From CAYXDO01 sp964463485 (GTDB taxonomy: Bacteria > Myxococcota > Kuafuiibacteriia > Kuafuiibacteriales > Kuafuiibacteriaceae): a stretch of 64,000 nucleotides of DNA. The notes beneath the pieces were generated by a model. That model was not told the DNA's origin and ran no database searches. It worked only from the letters and a program-made list of their open reading frames with translations. The DNA lies in the NCBI GenBank assembly GCA_964463485.1, contig CAYXDO010000006.1:1-64000 (forward strand). The letters run 5' to 3'. Position 1 is the stretch's first letter; every line of letters starts with the position of its first letter. Below are positions 42,106 to 52,155 of the stretch, piece by piece. A program made the position numbers and the translations under genes.

Positions 42106-43122
42106 TCACCTACTCAGGCGAGGAGACGCCGAGATCGTCGAGAAGTCTCGCACGATGGCTTCGAGCCCGTCGAGCCCCTTTGCCAACCGAACGTAATCGA
42201 GAGTCTCCGGCCGGTCAGTAGGTCGATGATAATTCGGATTCCGAAACGGAGCAGTATCGGTGATCATGATCGCCTCGAACCCAAGCACCGCGAACGACCA
42301 ATGATCGGACCAACCCACGCCTGGAATGAAGAGCGGAGCAGCAAGGCCCTCGGAGTGCAAAGCGGCGGTGGAACGAAACGATCGAATGGCATCGCGGACG
42401 AGCGCCCGTGAGCCGGTGTCTCCGACGAAAGCCCAAAAATGACCTTGGTCCGGGTAGAAGAGACCGAATCCGGCCGGGTATTTTTGGGATGCCGGAGCAT
42501 CGTCGAAATAGCCGACGCTCTCGATCGAAATCATGGCCACGATTGCGTCTCCCCGTTCTTTCGCTCGACGCGCGTAAACCGCGCTCCCCATGCGCTCGGT
42601 CTGAAAATACGGAGGCTCCTCGTTTGCGAAGAACGTGAATCGCAGAGTCCTCTCCGGTTTGGCCGCCCGCAAACGCCGAGCGAGCTCGAGCAGCGCCGAC
42701 ACGCCGCTCGCGTTGTCGTCCGCACCGGGAGTCGTGTCGACCGAGTCATAGTGCGCACCCACCAGCACTATCTCCCGGGCAGCGCGCGAACCAACCCATT
42801 CGACTTCGATGTTTCGCACGACAGTCCCGGCGACCTCGAAGGAGAGCTTCGTCGGTTGCAGCGCGAGCCCCAACAGCTGAGTCTCGACGTAGGCCGCGGC
42901 CGCCTCGAGCTGCCCGGTGTAGATGCTTCGCGGACCGATCGTGGACGACAGCGCGCCCACGTGTCTCTGGAGCCGTTCTACGGCCTCTTTGGATGCGGCT
43001 CGCTCCCGAACCTCACTCGTCCCGGGCATCGAAATCATCCAGGACACAATGATCGCCACGATTCCGGCCAAGCAGAGGACGAGCAACGCGACGATGAAGA
43101 GCGTTCGGAGTCGAAGTCGCAT
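42106..43122 (-). CDS. M28-family zinc aminopeptidase, membrane-anchored
   Basis: The product is 338 residues from the ATG at 43122; upstream codons are Arg/Pro-rich and non-coding in appearance. The N-terminus has a membrane anchor (LRTLFIVALLVLCLAGIVAI). The M28 metal site is visible: GAHYDSVDTTPGADDNASG (His and Asp), FANEEPP (Glu pair), an acidic SIESVGY site and YHRPTD (His) near the C-terminus. It should remove N-terminal residues from peptides outside the cytoplasm. It shares the gap at 43122-43230 with a divergent DUF3105 gene. Confidence 0.9.
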   Translation of the reverse strand: MRLRLRTLFIVALLVLCLAGIVAIIVSWMISMPGTSEVRERAASKEAVERLQRHVGALSSTIGPRSIYTGQLEAAAAYVETQLLGLALQPTKLSFEVAGTVVRNIEVEWVGSRAAREIVLVGAHYDSVDTTPGADDNASGVSALLELARRLRAAKPERTLRFTFFANEEPPYFQTERMGSAVYARRAKERGDAIVAMISIESVGYFDDAPASQKYPAGFGLFYPDQGHFWAFVGDTGSRALVRDAIRSFRSTAALHSEGLAAPLFIPGVGWSDHWSFAVLGFEAIMITDTAPFRNPNYHRPTDRPETLDYVRLAKGLDGLEAIVRDFSTISASPRLSR

Positions 43123-43229
43123 TTTGCTCCAATTCGGGTGGGTGACGGTGCGTGAGGCTACTCCAGAGCGAGGCGCAGAACAAGGCGCGGGGTCTTCGCG
43201 AATTCGCGAGGACGTGATAACGCGAGGCG

Positions 43230-43829
43230 ATGGCCCTCTTGTTCCGATGGTTGAAGGTCGCGGGAGAGCTGACCTCCAAGAGCGTCGCCGGCGGGGCGAT
43301 CGTGGGACTCTCGGCCTGCGGGGCCAGCAGTCCGGCGCCCGAGGGACGGTGCGACACCGTGACTCGAGAGACTCCGGAAATACAGCCGGGCACCCATGTT
43401 CCCGCGGGAACGCCCATCGAGTGGAACACCAACCCGCCTTCGTCCGGACCCCACTTCGGCGCCTGGGCACGCTGGGGTGAGTCATACGTCGAGCCGGTGT
43501 TGGATCGGGGGTACTGGGTTCACAATCTGGAGCACGGAGGCGTCGTGGTCGCCCTCAAATGCGACGCTCTCTGCGGGGAGCTCGTTGATCGCGTCAAAGC
43601 GCTCGACCCGCGGCTCCCCGTCGAACCCATCTGTGAAGGAGTCAGCGCCCGGCGATGGTTGATCGTCCGCGACCCGCTCCTGCCCGAGGAGGTCCAGGTC
43701 GCCGCAGTCGCCTGGGGCGTGACCTCCACCGCTCGCTGCCTCGACGAGGACTCGCTCACCGAGTTCGTGTCCGCGCGCCTCGGCTCCGGGCCGGAGAAAA
43801 CGTGTGCACAGGGGTCCGCGCCCGAGTAG
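43230..43829 (+). CDS. DUF3105-family lipoprotein-like protein
   Basis: The product is 199 residues, ending in CAQGSAPE. A lipobox-like AIVGLSAC precedes the mature part. DUF3105 signatures are clear: NTNPPSSGPHFGAWARWG and GYWVHNLEHGGVVVAL (about residues 66-110). Several Cys follow (CDALCG, CEG, CLDED). DUF3105 proteins are of unknown function; here the gene is divergent from the M28 peptidase gene. Confidence 0.85.
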   Translation: MALLFRWLKVAGELTSKSVAGGAIVGLSACGASSPAPEGRCDTVTRETPEIQPGTHVPAGTPIEWNTNPPSSGPHFGAWARWGESYVEPVLDRGYWVHNLEHGGVVVALKCDALCGELVDRVKALDPRLPVEPICEGVSARRWLIVRDPLLPEEVQVAAVAWGVTSTARCLDEDSLTEFVSARLGSGPEKTCAQGSAPE

Positions 43830-43898
43830 CCCGGGTTGAGTTGGACCAGTTCTGCAGATCGTCTTGGGCCGCGTCGGGCTTTGGTGTAGCCTGCGGGC

Positions 43899-44732
43899 AT
43901 GGCGTCCGAAGGCACCGGCCGGCGACTCTCGCCGAAGGAGTTGTATCGCCGCGCCTTCCTCAACCAATACAACCTCATCTTCCTCGGAGGCTCCGGGTTG
44001 TGGTCCATGACTACCCAGTCCTGGATCCCGCTCCTCGTCGGCGTGGGCGCTGAGATCCTTTGGATGGTCCTCGGCGCGGACACGGACAAGTTCCACGGCT
44101 GGGCTCACCGGCAAGCCACCGCTGAAGCAGCCGCGTCTTCCAAAGCTGCGCTCGATGAAGCCGTCGAGAAGCTCCAAGGAAAGACCAAGGACCGCTTCCG
44201 GGCGCTTCGCGCCGAGGCTGAGGAGATCGAAAAGCTGGTGCGGGAAGGTAGCTCGACGAACGCCAGCGTCGCCGGCGACCAGGCTGGAAAGCTCGATCAA
44301 CTGCTTCGCACTTTCGTTCGCCTCGCCGAGACTCGCGCGAGGCTGTCGGCGTTCCTCGACCAGACCAGCGAGAAGGAGCTCTTGAAGGAAATCGAACGAG
44401 ACACTCAGCGCTTGGAGGCCGCGGAAGAGACTGCGCTCCGGACAAGCTTGGAGCGAAGCCTCGACCTAGCGAACAAACGTCTCGCTCAGTTTCGCTCGTT
44501 GCGAAGCTCCCACGAGGCCATCGACATCCAACTGGCCAACATCGAAAAATCGGTCCGCTATTTGAAATCCTGCATTCTCACCCCGGGCACCGACGACTTC
44601 AGTCAGGAGCTCGACGACTTGATCGAAGGAGCCCACGCCGCGGAGCTCGCGCAGGCAGAGACCAACGAGATGCTCAACGACCTCCGGAGAGTCCGCGCAG
44701 CCAGCGCCGAAAGGTCGTCCGTGTCCAGGTGA
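43899..44732 (+). CDS. Membrane protein with long coiled coil
   Basis: The product is 277 residues. Two hydrophobic segments near residues 20-60 (YNLIFLGGSGLWSMTT and WIPLLVGVGAEILWMVLG) form a membrane hairpin. Residues about 75-277 are charged helices (coiled coil), with LSAFLDQTSEKELLKEIERD among them. No enzymatic motif is seen. It resembles uncharacterised proteins found in many Myxococcota that may be structural or signalling adaptors. It lies just upstream of the multiheme operon but 125 nt away. Confidence 0.68.
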   Translation: MASEGTGRRLSPKELYRRAFLNQYNLIFLGGSGLWSMTTQSWIPLLVGVGAEILWMVLGADTDKFHGWAHRQATAEAAASSKAALDEAVEKLQGKTKDRFRALRAEAEEIEKLVREGSSTNASVAGDQAGKLDQLLRTFVRLAETRARLSAFLDQTSEKELLKEIERDTQRLEAAEETALRTSLERSLDLANKRLAQFRSLRSSHEAIDIQLANIEKSVRYLKSCILTPGTDDFSQELDDLIEGAHAAELAQAETNEMLNDLRRVRAASAERSSVSR

Positions 44733-44857
44733 GCGGCATGAGCTCGTCGTGAGTTCGACGTCGATGCCTCAGGGTGCGATGAACGTAAATCCCAGCGCCC
44801 GAAAGCGGCGCAACATCATGCGGGCCCACCGAAATATTTTCGCGTCGACCGCGCGGG

Positions 44858-45868
44858 GTGATCGAGGTATCGAGAAGTCTGGTGGCGACGAGAGTTGCAA
44901 GCTCCGCATGGCTGGTCGCCGTGACGTCCTGCGCAGCTCTCGGACCTGAGGACGTCCTGCCCCCTTCGGTCTCCGGGGCCGTACGAGTCGGCGCGAAGGT
45001 CTGCGCGACGTGCCATGCGGTGGAGTCTGCGCGCTTCGCCGAGACGATCCACGCACGCCTCGATTCGAGCGCGTTCTCGAGCGCGGAGATCTGCGAGGAG
45101 TGCCACGGCCCCGGCAGCGCTCACGTGCAACTCCTCGGCGTCCGATCCGTGGGCTCCAGCACCGCCGCGCGACCCGTCGTCCTTCGCTACGGCGTCGACG
45201 CCCCGCCGATCGAGCTCAGGACCTCGATCATCGGCTACCGCGACATGGGCGACGCGGCGAGAGTCGCCTCCTCTGCCTTTTGCCTGGGTTGCCACACTCG
45301 GTCGAAGTTCGCCGAATGGTGGGGAGGTCGGCACGATCGAGTCGGCGTCGGTTGCGTAGATTGCCACGACCCGATGCAACCCACCGTGAGGCTCCTCCGA
45401 GCCCCTATTTCGGAGCTCTGCGGCTCGTGCCATCCGGACCAGCGAGCCCGAACCCAGCTCCCGTCCCGCCATCCGGTCCCCGAGGGGCGCATCGCATGTA
45501 CCGATTGCCACAACCCCCACGGATCGGAGCCTTCGCTGATTCGAGCGAGCTCGACCTTCGAGCTCTGCACCGGCTGCCACGCGGAGAAAGAAGGTCCGTT
45601 CCTTTTCGAGCACCCCCCCGTCACCGAAAGTTGCGCAGTTTGCCACGAGCCCCACGGGACCGTGTCGGAGAGCCTCATGCGAGAGTCCGAGCCGTTCTTG
45701 TGCCTGGGTTGCCATGCCGGCCACCAAGGCCCGCTCCCTCCGCTGACCAACGTCACTCGCGACGCCCAAAAGAGTGCGACATTCTTGACGCGATGTACCG
45801 CTTGTCACTCGTCCATTCACGGAACTGACCTCCCTTCGCCTTCTGGACACGGGAGGTTCACTCGGTGA
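44858..45868 (+). CDS. Decaheme c-type cytochrome lipoprotein (MtrA/DmsE-like)
   Basis: The product is 336 residues from a GTG start, with a lipobox LVAVTSC. Ten CXXCH motifs are present in order: CATCH, CEECH, CLGCH, CVDCH, CGSCH, CTDCH, CTGCH, CAVCH, CLGCH and CTACH. This number and spacing match the periplasmic decaheme MtrA/DmsE family, which carries electrons across the outer membrane together with an MtrB-type porin. Here the next gene encodes such a barrel and overlaps by 4 nt. The lipid anchor would fix the protein to a membrane. The acceptor or donor is unknown. Confidence 0.92.
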   Translation: MIEVSRSLVATRVASSAWLVAVTSCAALGPEDVLPPSVSGAVRVGAKVCATCHAVESARFAETIHARLDSSAFSSAEICEECHGPGSAHVQLLGVRSVGSSTAARPVVLRYGVDAPPIELRTSIIGYRDMGDAARVASSAFCLGCHTRSKFAEWWGGRHDRVGVGCVDCHDPMQPTVRLLRAPISELCGSCHPDQRARTQLPSRHPVPEGRIACTDCHNPHGSEPSLIRASSTFELCTGCHAEKEGPFLFEHPPVTESCAVCHEPHGTVSESLMRESEPFLCLGCHAGHQGPLPPLTNVTRDAQKSATFLTRCTACHSSIHGTDLPSPSGHGRFTR

Positions 45869-47889
45869 CTCTCTTCAGCCTCCTCTTGATCTTCGCCTCT
45901 TCGCAGACTGCGACCTCCTCGGTGAGCGAGACCTCCTCGGTGAGCGCCTGCCTGATGTCCGAGTTGGACTGCGCACGCCGAGATGCGTTGTTTCGGTACG
46001 ACTTGAGAGTGGGTCACGGATTTCACTTCACCGACGGTACGGTGATCCGAGTGGGCGAGCACTCGACCCTCGCCGACAGACCTTTGATGCTCGCTGACTT
46101 CGAATTCAGCTCGGCGCCGTGGAGAGTCGCGGTCGCGGGAAAGCTGCTCGACGAGCGAGAGCTCGACGTCTTGGGCCGCATCGAGCTCGACCACACCGCG
46201 CGCCTGGAGCTCGACGCGGCGCGGTCCCTCCACCGCCTCGATCACGACCCGCTGAGCTATCTCGGCTTTCCGGGCGCAGCGGGTCTCGAGGTGGCCGACC
46301 GCGACCCCGACCGATCCTACGAAATTCAACGAACGCGATGGGGTCCCACCCTCACCCTCGATCTTCCGACCCTCGGCCCGATCTCCGACGTACGACTCAC
46401 CGCTGCGTACCGATCCCTAGCCCGAGACGGCCACGATCAGGCGAGAACCATTACTCACTGCGGATCTTGTCACGTCGAAGCCACCACTCGGTCGATCGAT
46501 GAACGCACTCAGGAGCTCACACTCGGGCTCGAGGGTCGGCTGATGAAGCAGCTCGGCCTCTCCCTTCGCGTTCAATCGAGAGCGCTCGACGAGCGGGCCG
46601 CCGCTCCCGAGCTCCTCGAACCGTTTCAGCCCCCTCTCCTCGGCTCGCTGATCAAGGTCTCCGGAAAGCTCCCCTTCGGACGAGCTCCAGACACGACACG
46701 CACGTCCCTCGCGGCGACCGCCGATTGGCGCGGTCCGTCCGGCCTGAGCGCGGGGATGAGTTATTCGGGCGCCTCCTCGGTGAACTTGGAGATCGAGAAG
46801 ATGGTCCGAACTCACGTCGCTGGAGGGAGAGTCTCGATTCGACCGAGTCGCGTCCTCTCCGCCAAGGCTCACTATCGAATCATGTCGTCGGAATCAGAGG
46901 TCGACAATGCGATCGATCGCACAGGCCATCGGTTGGGCGTGGACGCCGACTATACGGTAGGTCGGGCCCACAAAGTCTCGGTGGGTTACGTGTGGTCGAA
47001 CCTCGCCCGCCAAAACGTGCTGCTGACCCGACGAGCCGCCGACCCCGCGACCGGTGACTACTTCGTCGAGACCCGAGGAAGGCGAGTAGAAAACCGACAC
47101 GAATTCCGTGCTGGCGTGTCGGGCTGGCTGAAGAGTGTGCTTCGAGGTCGCGCCGATTTTCGGCTGGTGGCGTTGAGAGGAGCGCTCTCCACGGTCGGCA
47201 ATCAGACGTCGTTCGCCCCGGCCAGCGGGTCGAATCCGTATCCGGACAGCCCGGGCATGCTTCCGCTGAGACTCACCCAGGCTCCGAGGCACTTGTACGA
47301 AATCGCTCTCGACGTTGGCGCTCCCATCCTCGGAGTCACCGTGCACCCCCGCTACAAGCTGCGCATGAGCGGAGGCAACCCGCTGAATCGAGCGAGCACC
47401 GACCACTCTGCCGGGCTCCTGCTGAGTTGGGCGCCGAACACGTGGATTTCCGCGAACGCCTCCTACGCGTTCATGCGGAACGAGATTCAATCCGACGTCT
47501 ACTACGGCCAAGTCGGGGGGCTCTTGGCCAACGCTGAAGGTTTTGTGGACATCGACGAAGTGACGTACCTCGGAACCGCCCACACCGGGCTTGCGACTCT
47601 GACACTCTCGCCTGTCGCCTGGCTCACGCTCCGCGCCTCGGGCACACTCACCAAGGCCACCAGCGCGTTTGGCTCGGACGGACTCTCATCGACTTTGGGA
47701 ACGCTCTCCGCGGTCGGAGTCGACGCGCGAATGGGCGAGGCTGCCGCAGAGCTCCGTTGGGCTCGCGGATTCACGACTGGGGTCACCTTTCGCGCCACCG
47801 AGATTCTGGACCTCCCGAGCCGACGGCTCGACGGTCGTGATCGCGCCGTCTGGATCTGGCTGCGAGCCCATGAAGGGACGGCGCCATGA
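45865..47889 (+). CDS. MtrB/PioB-like outer membrane barrel with a CXXCH motif
   Basis: The product is 674 residues, starting with GTG within the previous stop (GTGA), preceded by GGGAGG. The N-terminus has a signal peptide (MTLFSLLLIFASS). Most of the protein is a beta-barrel with alternating hydrophobic strands. A single CGSCH (about residue 193) appears in the N-terminal third. MtrB-family porins wrap a decaheme cytochrome and usually carry an N-terminal CXXC rather than a CXXCH. Context (decaheme upstream, diheme downstream, all 4-nt overlaps) supports an electron-conduit role. Confidence 0.82.
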   Translation: MTLFSLLLIFASSQTATSSVSETSSVSACLMSELDCARRDALFRYDLRVGHGFHFTDGTVIRVGEHSTLADRPLMLADFEFSSAPWRVAVAGKLLDERELDVLGRIELDHTARLELDAARSLHRLDHDPLSYLGFPGAAGLEVADRDPDRSYEIQRTRWGPTLTLDLPTLGPISDVRLTAAYRSLARDGHDQARTITHCGSCHVEATTRSIDERTQELTLGLEGRLMKQLGLSLRVQSRALDERAAAPELLEPFQPPLLGSLIKVSGKLPFGRAPDTTRTSLAATADWRGPSGLSAGMSYSGASSVNLEIEKMVRTHVAGGRVSIRPSRVLSAKAHYRIMSSESEVDNAIDRTGHRLGVDADYTVGRAHKVSVGYVWSNLARQNVLLTRRAADPATGDYFVETRGRRVENRHEFRAGVSGWLKSVLRGRADFRLVALRGALSTVGNQTSFAPASGSNPYPDSPGMLPLRLTQAPRHLYEIALDVGAPILGVTVHPRYKLRMSGGNPLNRASTDHSAGLLLSWAPNTWISANASYAFMRNEIQSDVYYGQVGGLLANAEGFVDIDEVTYLGTAHTGLATLTLSPVAWLTLRASGTLTKATSAFGSDGLSSTLGTLSAVGVDARMGEAAAELRWARGFTTGVTFRATEILDLPSRRLDGRDRAVWIWLRAHEGTAP

Positions 47890-48704
47890 GATGGATCGCC
47901 CTCGTTTGGATCGCCCCCGCCTGCCTCGCGATGCTCGGCTGCCACACACCCATCGGCGTCGAATATCGTTCGATGCTCGACGTCGACGGGGCGACGGCGA
48001 AGGCCGCGGGCAGCGAGTTGTTTGCCGAGCTCGGCTGCGTGGGTTGTCATAACGTCCGCGGAGTGCCGCGCCGGGTGGGTTTGGACTTATCCACCATCGA
48101 GACGCGCGACGCGAACGCGGACCTCGTGGTCGACCTACGAGACGCGCAATTCCAAGAAGCGCACCTGCGTTCACCCAAGTCCGTGAGACCGGGGGCGCTG
48201 ATGCCCGACTTTGCCCTCGACGAGCTTCAGGCGAGGTCACTCACGCTGTTCGTCCTCGAGCTCGGTCGCTCCGAGTATCTTTCGACGCCCATTCCCGAGC
48301 ACCTTCGCGGCGTCGCGCGCGGACGAGCGCTCTTTCGTCGCGAAGGGTGCGCGGGTTGCCACGGCGTCGAAGGTCGCGGAACCAGCCTGTCGCCAGAGGT
48401 AGCTCGCCCCCCTGCGCTGCAACGAATCGCGGAGACCCTCGTCGTAGACGCGACCGAGGCAGCGCGGCTCTTGGCCCTCGTCGAGGCCGGCGCTCGCATC
48501 GATGAGTCCCAAGGTCCCTGGGTGAAGCCATTCACGGCGCTCAAGGCGACGATTCGAAACGGCAGGATGCCCGAGCTGACTAGCCCCCCTAAACTCATGG
48601 CCATGCCCGCGTTCGGCGATCGCCTGGACGACCGTGACCTCGACGCCGTCGGCGTTTACCTCGTGAGTCTGTTCCCATCCAATGCGTGGGAGAGCTGGGA
48701 ATGA
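47886..48704 (+). CDS. Diheme c-type cytochrome lipoprotein
   Basis: The product is 272 residues with a lipobox ACLAMLGC. There are two CXXCH: CVGCHNVRGV near residue 51 and CAGCHGVEGRG near 156, each followed by a cytochrome-c-like helix; LMPDFALDELQAR and GRMPELTSPPKLMAMPAF may provide the distal Met. ATGA overlap with the previous gene. It could shuttle electrons between the conduit and periplasmic donors. Confidence 0.9.
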   Translation: MRWIALVWIAPACLAMLGCHTPIGVEYRSMLDVDGATAKAAGSELFAELGCVGCHNVRGVPRRVGLDLSTIETRDANADLVVDLRDAQFQEAHLRSPKSVRPGALMPDFALDELQARSLTLFVLELGRSEYLSTPIPEHLRGVARGRALFRREGCAGCHGVEGRGTSLSPEVARPPALQRIAETLVVDATEAARLLALVEAGARIDESQGPWVKPFTALKATIRNGRMPELTSPPKLMAMPAFGDRLDDRDLDAVGVYLVSLFPSNAWESWE

Positions 48705-50809
48705 ACGCGCGCACGCCAACTCATCGGCAGCCGCGCCCGCACTCCTTTGGGCTCTTGGCGGCGTACCTGACCTGGCTCGGCTCCGCGCTCGCTTGCGGGG
48801 ACCTCGGCCCGAGCGAACCCGACGCCAGACCGCGCGGGCGACTCTCCGGGACGGTGCGCGTCGGCGATCCCAACGGGACGAGCTTCGTGCGGGGCGCAAC
48901 TGTCGCGATCGTACCCGCGTCGGCGGTCGCGACGGCTTCGACCTCGATCTCGCCCCTCGAAGACCTGTCAAATTGGAGTGTGCTCCGATCGCTCACGAGC
49001 GCGAGCGGTGACTTCGAGGTCGAAGTCCCTGCGGGTCGTTATTTCACCTTCGTGCTGGCCGAAGACGACTCTCCTTTTTGGCCTGGCGGCGAGGGAAGCA
49101 GTCGCTCGGTCTTCGTCGACCCTTCCGAGACGGTATCCGTGAGCCTGACGGTCGCCGGACGAACCTCGACAAGCGCGACCTTCGTCGGCTCGAAGGTTTG
49201 CCTCGGTTGTCACATCAAGCTCGACTCGATCCGGACGACGAGGCACTTCGTGGGAGTACGGGTTCCCGGGCGATCGGACGCGCTTCAAGACACCTCGCGT
49301 CTGCTCTCCGTGCCTCCCGGCTTAGGCTTTGCGACGGTCACCGATGGGGACGGAGATGGTCAGAACGACTTCGAACAAGGCCTGACCCTCGTGCTCGACG
49401 GACAGCTGATTCAGCTCGGATTCCTCCCCGCCGCAGGGACGTCCAAGCTCACCGAGGGTGCGGAGTTGTGGATGCGGCTCGGCACCAAGACTTTTCCGAT
49501 CGCACTCACCTATGGCGGTGGGTTCGGAAACGGGGAGCAGCGTTTCGTGTGTCGAGTCGACGCGTTTGGTCGCCCGATGTGGCGAGTCGAGCCTGGGGAG
49601 CCAACTCACTTCGTGTTGCCCCTCGCCTACGTCGAGGGCGCCCCCGCCGGGGCGCGGTGGGAGCTCCGGGACCTCGACTCCTGGAAGCGACCGACTGGGT
49701 TCGCGGCTCCTCCGGCATCCGAGAGCTTCGACGTGAAATGCGCCGGATGCCACATGACCGTGGTGGGTTTCGAGGGAGAGCGCGCCCTGTTGGCTCACGA
49801 GCCGGAAGGTGGGTATGACTTCGATGCCGACGGCACCAGCGACCAGACCGTCGTCGGCTGCGAGAGTTGTCATGGGCCAGGCTCGATCCACACGGCGCTC
49901 GGTGGCGGCTTCGAGGGGATCGTGAACCCCGCCAGACTCGGCCCCGCCGCGCGCACGTTGATCTGCGGACAATGCCACCTCGGTGGGCAGGGTTCGTACA
50001 AACCTCGCTCCGACGCCGCGATCGCCTGGCCCGCAAAGGCCGACGACGAACGCCTCGAGCGATTCGCGCCGGGCATGGGCCCCAAAGAGCTCTTTGGGCT
50101 TCCCTCAGGAGAGTCGGTGCTGCCGCGTTTCGGAGTCGGTGAGAATGGATATTACCAGGTCCCCGATCTCTCGAGCGACCCCGGCTCCTATCGCGATGCC
50201 TCCGCTGGGTTTGGGAGCAGATTCGATCATTTGCGGGTGAGTCGTAGGCAGTACGCCGACTTCGTCCGCTCCGCGATGTACAGAAACTCGACCGAGCTCC
50301 TGAGCTGCTCGAGCTGTCACGCTCCGCACGGTTCCTCGTTTCCTGGCCAAACCAAGCTCGACGCGACGGACAACTCGCTTTGCACCTCCTGTCACATGGG
50401 TGAGTATGTGACCCGCGGAGGTTTGACGGCGAGCCCGTCCGATCGCGCCGCGTCCGACCGCGCGCTCCTGAGTCACATGGCCACGGCCACCTTCGGCCTC
50501 GTCGGCGCGTCCATGAACGCGCCCGACTCCAAGATCGAAGCGACCAGCGCCGAGTTGCCTCGTGGACGCTGTATCACCTGTCACATGCCCAAGACCGCCA
50601 GGTCGGCGCGGTGGGTCGTCGACCAAGACGGGTACGTCATAGAGGGCGACATTCGAAGTCATTTGTTCGACGCGCCATCGCCGGCCGTGGCCGAGCGCAT
50701 GGCCGATGCTGGGCTCGATCCCACTCCGTCGGGGTGCGTCTTTTGTCACCGAGGCCCAGCCAAAATCGACACGAAATATCCCGACTTTCGGAGCGGAGGG
50801 ACTCGATGA
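48701..50809 (+). CDS. Octaheme c-type cytochrome lipoprotein
   Basis: The product is 702 residues (ATG at 48701, overlapping the previous stop), with a lipobox LGSALAC. Residues about 45-150 form an Ig/carboxypeptidase-regulatory-like beta domain (GTVRVGDPNGTSFVRG). Eight CXXCH motifs follow: CLGCH, CAGCH, CESCH, CGQCH, CSSCH, CTSCH, CITCH and CVFCH. The arrangement and large size suggest an outer-surface lipoprotein cytochrome such as those that transfer electrons to minerals or soluble acceptors. Partner reductase identity is unknown. Confidence 0.9.
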   Translation: MNARTPTHRQPRPHSFGLLAAYLTWLGSALACGDLGPSEPDARPRGRLSGTVRVGDPNGTSFVRGATVAIVPASAVATASTSISPLEDLSNWSVLRSLTSASGDFEVEVPAGRYFTFVLAEDDSPFWPGGEGSSRSVFVDPSETVSVSLTVAGRTSTSATFVGSKVCLGCHIKLDSIRTTRHFVGVRVPGRSDALQDTSRLLSVPPGLGFATVTDGDGDGQNDFEQGLTLVLDGQLIQLGFLPAAGTSKLTEGAELWMRLGTKTFPIALTYGGGFGNGEQRFVCRVDAFGRPMWRVEPGEPTHFVLPLAYVEGAPAGARWELRDLDSWKRPTGFAAPPASESFDVKCAGCHMTVVGFEGERALLAHEPEGGYDFDADGTSDQTVVGCESCHGPGSIHTALGGGFEGIVNPARLGPAARTLICGQCHLGGQGSYKPRSDAAIAWPAKADDERLERFAPGMGPKELFGLPSGESVLPRFGVGENGYYQVPDLSSDPGSYRDASAGFGSRFDHLRVSRRQYADFVRSAMYRNSTELLSCSSCHAPHGSSFPGQTKLDATDNSLCTSCHMGEYVTRGGLTASPSDRAASDRALLSHMATATFGLVGASMNAPDSKIEATSAELPRGRCITCHMPKTARSARWVVDQDGYVIEGDIRSHLFDAPSPAVAERMADAGLDPTPSGCVFCHRGPAKIDTKYPDFRSGGTR

Positions 50810-52155
50810 GGACGAACGAAACGTTGGCCATCGCCCTCGCGCTGCTCCTCGTTCAGCGCGGCGTGGACGCCAAAGAGGGTGGGATTTCGGGCGTGTCTGG
50901 GCGGAACGGGCGCGCGTGTGAGTTGTGCCATTCGGGCGGCGCGAGGCCGACGGTCTCGCTTCGAACGCCTGCGCGAATGTACGTGCGCACCTCGACGACG
51001 CTTCGACTCTCGATCTCGGGAGGTCAGTCCGCTGGCGGCGGGCTCGACGTCTCCGCCGAGCGAGGTACGTTGATGGTCGCCCCGAACGAGGTCGCTTGGA
51101 CTCGCCTCAGCGCCGGCGAAATCACCCATCGCGTACCCAAGCAAGGTGAGCTGGCGTGGGAGATGATTTACACCGCTCCTGCTCAGGCCGGGAGCTATAG
51201 GATTTGGGCCGCCGGCAACTCGGTCAACTTGGATCGAAGCCCCGGAGGCGACCGCGCAGCCGAAGTCATCGAGACGATCGTCGTCGATCCCTGCCCTGAC
51301 TCGGACGGAGACGGCTACGAGTTGGCGGCCTGCAACTCCGACCCAGCGAGCGGCGCGGACTGCGACGACCAAGTGAGGACCGTCCACCCGGGCCGGAAAG
51401 AGGTCTGCAACGGGGTCGACGACGACTGCCTCCGAGGCGTCGACGAAGGCTGCGAGCCGTGTAGCTCCGGAACGACCCGGGCGTGCTACTCGGGAGACTC
51501 CGCGACTCGAGGTGTCGGTTCGTGTTCGAACGGCTCTCACGCGTGTCAAGGTGAGTACTGGCCGCTCGATTGTCCCGGCGAGATCCTCCCGACCCCCGAG
51601 GTGTGCAACGACCGAGACGACGACTGCGACGGCGTCGTGGACCAAATGACCGAGGAGTGCTACTCCGCTCTGACCGGGGAGGGGATCGGTGAGTGTCGAT
51701 CGGGTGTACGCAGCTGCGCCGAAGGTCGTTGGACCGCCTGCGAGGGGGAAGTAGTGCCCACCCCCGATCTGTGTGACGAAAAGGACAACGACTGCGATGG
51801 GCAGGCGGACGAAGACTGCCTGTGCGCGAAGGGGTCGACTCGGCCATGTTATTCGGGGCCGCCAGGCACCGCGAACGTGGGTGAATGCCACACGGGCTTC
51901 GCAGCGTGTGTGACGGGTTTGAGCTATGAGTCCTGTCGTCACGAACAGGTCCCCGTTGCGGAGATCGCGTGCGACGGCGTGGATCAGGACTGCGACGGCG
52001 AAGACGCTCCCTGTGAGTTGGAAGCGCTCTCTTGCTCGGGCACGGAGCGGCCGAGCGGCGTGGGTGCGATCACCTGGTGGATGGTTTTGATAGGAGGTTC
52101 GACGTTGACGCGTCGAACCCTCGAGCGAATCTCTCGAAAGGGTCCAAAATCATGA
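50806..52155 (+). CDS. MopE-like metal-binding protein with a heme motif
   Basis: The product is 449 residues starting MRTNETLAIALALLL (signal peptide). The N-terminal part has GRACELCHSGGA, a Reeler/choice-of-anchor-like segment with one CXXCH. From about residue 160 there are four repeats of DCDDxxxxVHPGxxEVCNGVDDDC and CNDRDDDCDGVVD-like form, which are the MopE-type putative metal-binding motifs. A hydrophobic C-terminal segment (AITWWMVLIGGSTL) could anchor it to a membrane. A copper- or metal-binding role and electron input are plausible, but unproven. Confidence 0.83.
   Translation: MRTNETLAIALALLLVQRGVDAKEGGISGVSGRNGRACELCHSGGARPTVSLRTPARMYVRTSTTLRLSISGGQSAGGGLDVSAERGTLMVAPNEVAWTRLSAGEITHRVPKQGELAWEMIYTAPAQAGSYRIWAAGNSVNLDRSPGGDRAAEVIETIVVDPCPDSDGDGYELAACNSDPASGADCDDQVRTVHPGRKEVCNGVDDDCLRGVDEGCEPCSSGTTRACYSGDSATRGVGSCSNGSHACQGEYWPLDCPGEILPTPEVCNDRDDDCDGVVDQMTEECYSALTGEGIGECRSGVRSCAEGRWTACEGEVVPTPDLCDEKDNDCDGQADEDCLCAKGSTRPCYSGPPGTANVGECHTGFAACVTGLSYESCRHEQVPVAEIACDGVDQDCDGEDAPCELEALSCSGTERPSGVGAITWWMVLIGGSTLTRRTLERISRKGPKS

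Noticed and set aside
44749..44949. Short frame before the cytochrome operon
   Set aside because: It overlaps the decaheme start in another frame and has no family or composition support.
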